Shown piece after piece: positions 61,569 to 64,000 of a stretch of 64,000 nt of DNA (positions are counted from its first letter, which is position 1; each line of letters begins with the position of its first letter). A model generated the notes under the pieces. That model saw only the letters and a list, made by a program, of their open reading frames with translations, had not been told where the DNA came from and made no database searches. A program made the translations under genes and the position numbers. Source of the stretch: an uncultured Clostridia bacterium (GTDB taxonomy: Bacteria; Bacillota; Clostridia; Peptostreptococcales; Anaerovoracaceae); contig CAKQXD010000002.1 of assembly GCA_934281605.1 (NCBI GenBank), positions 186,001 through 250,000 on the forward strand, read 5' to 3'.

Positions 61569-62174
61569 ATGGCAGGAAAGAAAACCATAAAATCCGCGCT
61601 GGAATCCATGATGTTCGTGTGGGGCGAGCCCTTGGACGTCAAGGAAGCCGCCGAGGTGTTCAACATGGACAAGAAGGAGATCTATCCATATTTTAAGGAA
61701 CTGCAGGAGGAGTACGAGCAGGAGGGGCGCGGCATCGTGATCCGGGAGGTCAACAAGAGCTTTCAGTTCGTGACCCGGGAGGAAAATATTGATTACATTG
61801 AGCGGCTTTGCACGCCGGTGAAGCATAAAAAATTGTCTCAGTCGGCACTGGAAGTGCTGGCCATCGTGGCGTACAAGCAGCCGGTGACCAAGGGCGAGAT
61901 CGAGTCCATCAGAGGCATCCGCTGCGACCGTGTTCTGGAAGGTCTGGGCAAGAAAAAGCTGGTGGCGGAGGTCGGCAGATCCGATGCGGTGGGACGCCCG
62001 ATTTTGTATGGAACGACCGATGAATTTCTCAAGCAGTTCGGATTCAGTACGCTGAAAGAACTGCCGGATATTGCTGATATCGAAGGCGCGCTGGACGAGG
62101 AAAACGGCGACGGCGACCTGCTTTACAGCCAGCAGATCTCCATCGATCTGACCAAGGCGGAGCCGGAAAAATAA
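61569..62174 (+). CDS. scpB: Segregation and condensation protein B (201 aa)
   Basis: Two winged helices: ALESMMFVWGEPLDVKEAAEVF and LSQSALEVLAIVAYKQPVTKGEIESIRG, followed by GRPILYGTTDEFLKQFGF, all standard. Dimer that binds ScpA. Operon with scpA. Confidence 0.96.
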   Translation: MAGKKTIKSALESMMFVWGEPLDVKEAAEVFNMDKKEIYPYFKELQEEYEQEGRGIVIREVNKSFQFVTREENIDYIERLCTPVKHKKLSQSALEVLAIVAYKQPVTKGEIESIRGIRCDRVLEGLGKKKLVAEVGRSDAVGRPILYGTTDEFLKQFGFSTLKELPDIADIEGALDEENGDGDLLYSQQISIDLTKAEPEK

Positions 62175-62187
62175 GTGGCATATCAGA

Positions 62188-62223
62188 CCCCTTTGTCGCG
62201 TAATGTGACAGAGGGGATTTTTT
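62188..62223 (+). terminator. Terminator/RBS-sequestering hairpin directly before dacF
   Basis: CCCCTTTGTC (62188-62197) pairs with GACAGAGGGG (62207-62216), one wobble, followed by A and six T that end at the dacF ATG. The only Shine-Dalgarno of dacF, AGAGGGG, lies in the 3' arm. Confidence 0.75.
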
Positions 62224-63084
62224 ATGGAATTTTTTAAAAAGCGAAAGAAAGTATTTGTAATCATCTTATCCGCGCTGGTAGTCGCGGCGGGCATGTATAC
62301 CTGCGGGAAAAAACACGGCGGCGTCATCTGGACGGCGGCGCCGGACTTTTCGGTGTCGGCGGGACAGGCGATTTTGATCGATGCAGACACGGGCAAAGTG
62401 CTGTACGAAAAGGCGGCGGATCAGCGGGCGTATCCGGCCAGCACGACGAAGATCATGACGGCGCTTTTGACGCTGGAAACCCTGGAGAAATACGGCAGTC
62501 CTATCGAGCAAAAGGTTGAAATTCCAGCGGAAGCAGCCGGTGTGGAGGGGTCGTCTCTGTACTTGGAAGCTGGCGAGAAAATCTCCATCGAAGACTTGTT
62601 ATACGGCATGATGCTGGTGTCGGGAAACGATTCGGCGGTGGCCCTTTCCTGCATTATCGGTGGAACGCAGGAACACTTTATCGAAATGATGAATCAGCGG
62701 GCGAAAGAACTGGGATGCTCCGGCACCCATTTTGTCAATCCCAACGGGCTCTTCGATGAGAATCACTACACCACGGCGCGGGACCTGGCTGTTATCACCA
62801 GGGAGGCCATGAAAAACAAGACCTTTCGCAAGATCGTTGCCGCTAGGGAATGGAATGCCGATCGCCCCGACAGCACCTATTGCCATTTCGCCAACAAGAA
62901 CAAAACTGTCCGCCAGTTCGACGGTGGAAACGGGGTCAAGATCGGCTATACCAAGGCTTCCGGCCGAACCCTTGCGGCCTCCGCATCCCGCGACGGCAAG
63001 AACGTCATCTGCGTGGTCATGAGCGCTCCCGACTGGTTCCGGGACGCGTACCGGCTCATGGAATACGGGTTTGATGTGCTTTGA
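62224..63084 (+). CDS. D-alanyl-D-alanine carboxypeptidase (PBP, S11 family) (286 aa)
   Basis: N-terminal TM anchor (VFVIILSALVVAAGMYTCG). The active-site Ser-Lys is in PASTTKIMTALL, the second motif SGNDSAV is present, and the third motif reads KIGYT where KTG is usual. It is about 100 residues shorter than DacA-type enzymes, lacking the C-terminal beta domain and amphipathic anchor. Trims peptidoglycan side chains outside the membrane. Follows scpAB as in many Clostridia (dacF position). Confidence 0.92.
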   Translation: MEFFKKRKKVFVIILSALVVAAGMYTCGKKHGGVIWTAAPDFSVSAGQAILIDADTGKVLYEKAADQRAYPASTTKIMTALLTLETLEKYGSPIEQKVEIPAEAAGVEGSSLYLEAGEKISIEDLLYGMMLVSGNDSAVALSCIIGGTQEHFIEMMNQRAKELGCSGTHFVNPNGLFDENHYTTARDLAVITREAMKNKTFRKIVAAREWNADRPDSTYCHFANKNKTVRQFDGGNGVKIGYTKASGRTLAASASRDGKNVICVVMSAPDWFRDAYRLMEYGFDVL

Positions 63085-63121
63085 TCCGCCGCACCCCGAG
63101 TTGTCCCGGCTTTGACCGAAT

Positions 63122-63155
63122 CCTCCTTCGCCGCATATGCTAATGGCAAAGGAGG
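63122..63155 (+). promoter_or_regulatory. Hairpin sequestering the ribosome site of the last gene
   Basis: CCTCCTT (63122-63128) pairs with AAGGAGG (63149-63155), with inner GCC/GGC. AAGGAGG is the Shine-Dalgarno of the next ATG (63162). Confidence 0.6.
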
Positions 63156-63161
63156 CAAATC

Positions 63162-64000
63162 ATGACGTATCTTAATCCAATTTGTGCCGACGTCGGCACA
63201 CGGAACTGCCCCTGCCCGCTGGCGGAAACCGGCGACTGCCTGGTCTGCAGCAGGCTGTCCGGCCGCCGGGCATGTGATTGCAGGTGGGCAGGCGTCTGTG
63301 TTTATAACGAGTACATCCAGAACGGGAGCAAAGTCCGCGCGCGGCGGGAGGATCGGAGCACCGAGATCCTGCAAAGACTCTGGCGCGGTGATGATCTGGT
63401 GCTGCTGCAGCTTGCCGTTCCTCGAGGCTTTGCTCTGGAGGCATCCCAACCGGGGTCTTTTTTATTTCTCAAAGCCCCCGGAGCATCGGAGCTGACCAAC
63501 GTGCCGGTCTCAGTCATGGCAGCAGATGCGGAGCATGGAAGCGTCTGGGGCGCCCTCAAGATCATTTCTGCAAAGACTAAAGCCCTCGCTGCCTGCGAGG
63601 AGTTTCTGGAAGTCCGGGGCGTATATCGCAGCGGGCTGTTAGGGAAAGGACTTGCCGGGATGCAGGCGGATAGGATCCGGAGGCTGGATTCCGGGATCGG
63701 AGAGCCTGCAGAGAAATTGCAGAACTCGGATCTTCCTGCTCGAAAACGCTGGCTCATCCTGACGAAAGGAGTGGGTTTCGCTCCGGCAATAAATTTGCTT
63801 CGGTGGGCTGCGGGCAGGATCGACGTCCATGTGATCGCCGATCCAGAAAAAGTCGGCGAGGATGTGATCCGCGAGCAGTTTGGCGCCTGGCAGCTGGAGA
63901 ATGATCATATTCACCTGGAATTTCAGTCACTGGCGAAGCTGCTGGAACGACTCGAGGCAGCTTCGCCTTTACTGCAAACCGACCCGCACGCCCCGGCTTT
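63162..64000 (+). CDS. Ferredoxin-NAD(P) reductase-like / dihydroorotate dehydrogenase electron-transfer-like protein (partial, cut by window edge)
   Basis: Open from ATG 63162 to the window end, 279 codons and no stop. The first about 50 residues are a Cys-rich head (CPCPLAETGDCLVC, CDCRWAGVCVYNEYIQNG). An FAD-binding beta-barrel (LVLLQLAVPRGFALEASQPG and SFLFLKAPG) and an NAD-type domain (RWLILTKGVGFAPAINLLRW) follow, as in PyrK/NfnA-like subunits. Relatives follow ScpB/DacF in other Clostridia as far as I recall. Substrate and partner unknown. Confidence 0.8.
   Translation, partial: MTYLNPICADVGTRNCPCPLAETGDCLVCSRLSGRRACDCRWAGVCVYNEYIQNGSKVRARREDRSTEILQRLWRGDDLVLLQLAVPRGFALEASQPGSFLFLKAPGASELTNVPVSVMAADAEHGSVWGALKIISAKTKALAACEEFLEVRGVYRSGLLGKGLAGMQADRIRRLDSGIGEPAEKLQNSDLPARKRWLILTKGVGFAPAINLLRWAAGRIDVHVIADPEKVGEDVIREQFGAWQLENDHIHLEFQSLAKLLERLEAASPLLQTDPHAPA

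Noticed and set aside
1..64000. CRISPR array, tRNA, rRNA, transposase or prophage genes
   Set aside because: No regularly spaced repeats, no tRNA-like cloverleaf noticed, and no integrase or transposase motif in any plausible frame.

Overview
The window is bacterial and fits an anaerobic member of the Bacillota, class Clostridia. Supporting signs are strong AGGAGG-type ribosome binding sites with some GTG/TTG starts, an [FeFe] hydrogenase operon with a TM1266-type protein elsewhere in the window, a biotin-dependent acyl-CoA decarboxylase cluster, an F-type ATP synthase whose c subunit carries Na+ ligands, a SpoIIE-type phosphatase and Spo0A-box-like sites. A Family XIII/Anaerovoracaceae-like lineage is a guess. 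The core genes have C/G-rich third positions. Two AT-rich stretches (1-2.65 kb and 53.9-57.6 kb) stand out as accessory islands. No rRNA, tRNA or CRISPR was seen.

Layout. 1-2.65 kb: an array of small immunity-like genes (a duplicated unknown family, a barstar-like gene, DUF2019 copies) with visible duplication, deletion and gene-swap junctions. 2.65-3.33 kb: repeat-rich spacer and the purine promoter. 3.33-14.76 kb: a purine operon, purL-E-C-M-N-F-O-AICAR transformylase-purD. The last two IMP steps are separate proteins (PurO-like cyclohydrolase and stand-alone AICARFT) instead of PurH, and PurF lacks the usual N-terminal Cys nucleophile. 15-23 kb: cytidylate-kinase-like, flavodoxin-ferredoxin, metG, tatD, SpoIIE-like, tilS. 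23-28.3 kb: ftsH, a PucR-type regulator, glyA. 28.5-31 kb: carboxyltransferase, OadG-like and biotin carrier subunits of a Na+-pumping decarboxylase, without the membrane beta subunit. 31-32.9 kb: coaX-dusB. 33-36.6 kb: NuoF/GltD-like fusion plus [FeFe] hydrogenase. 36.7-39.1 kb (minus): broken merR, two SMR exporters, an acyl-CoA-thioesterase-like hydrolase. 39.2-41.3 kb: padR-HAAS-DUF4097 operon. 41.4-46.4 kb: Hpt protein, A24 peptidase, truA, dCMP deaminase, a WecA/TagO-like transferase, MATE. 46.6-53.5 kb: complete atp operon. 53.6 kb: TM1266-like gene behind a tandem duplicated leader. 53.9-57.6 kb: second AT-rich island. 57.9-64 kb: FeoB-like permease without G domain, radical SAM protein, scpA-scpB, D-Ala-D-Ala carboxypeptidase, and a truncated ferredoxin-reductase-like gene.

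The energy genes fit together as fermentative H2 and Na+ metabolism: a decarboxylase that would export Na+, an ATP synthase that could use it, and a hydrogenase paired with a flavin/FeS oxidoreductase.

The most unusual signal is a DNA word. The octamer CTGCAAAG (reverse CTTTGCAG) occurs about 41 times by hand scan against about two expected by chance, in both orientations, in different reading frames, and often in spacers and non-conserved protein linkers. Other leads are the Cys-less PurF, the Spo0A-box promoter of an orphan Hpt gene, the nonsense-mutated MerR with an intact MerR-type promoter, and the shuffled immunity modules.
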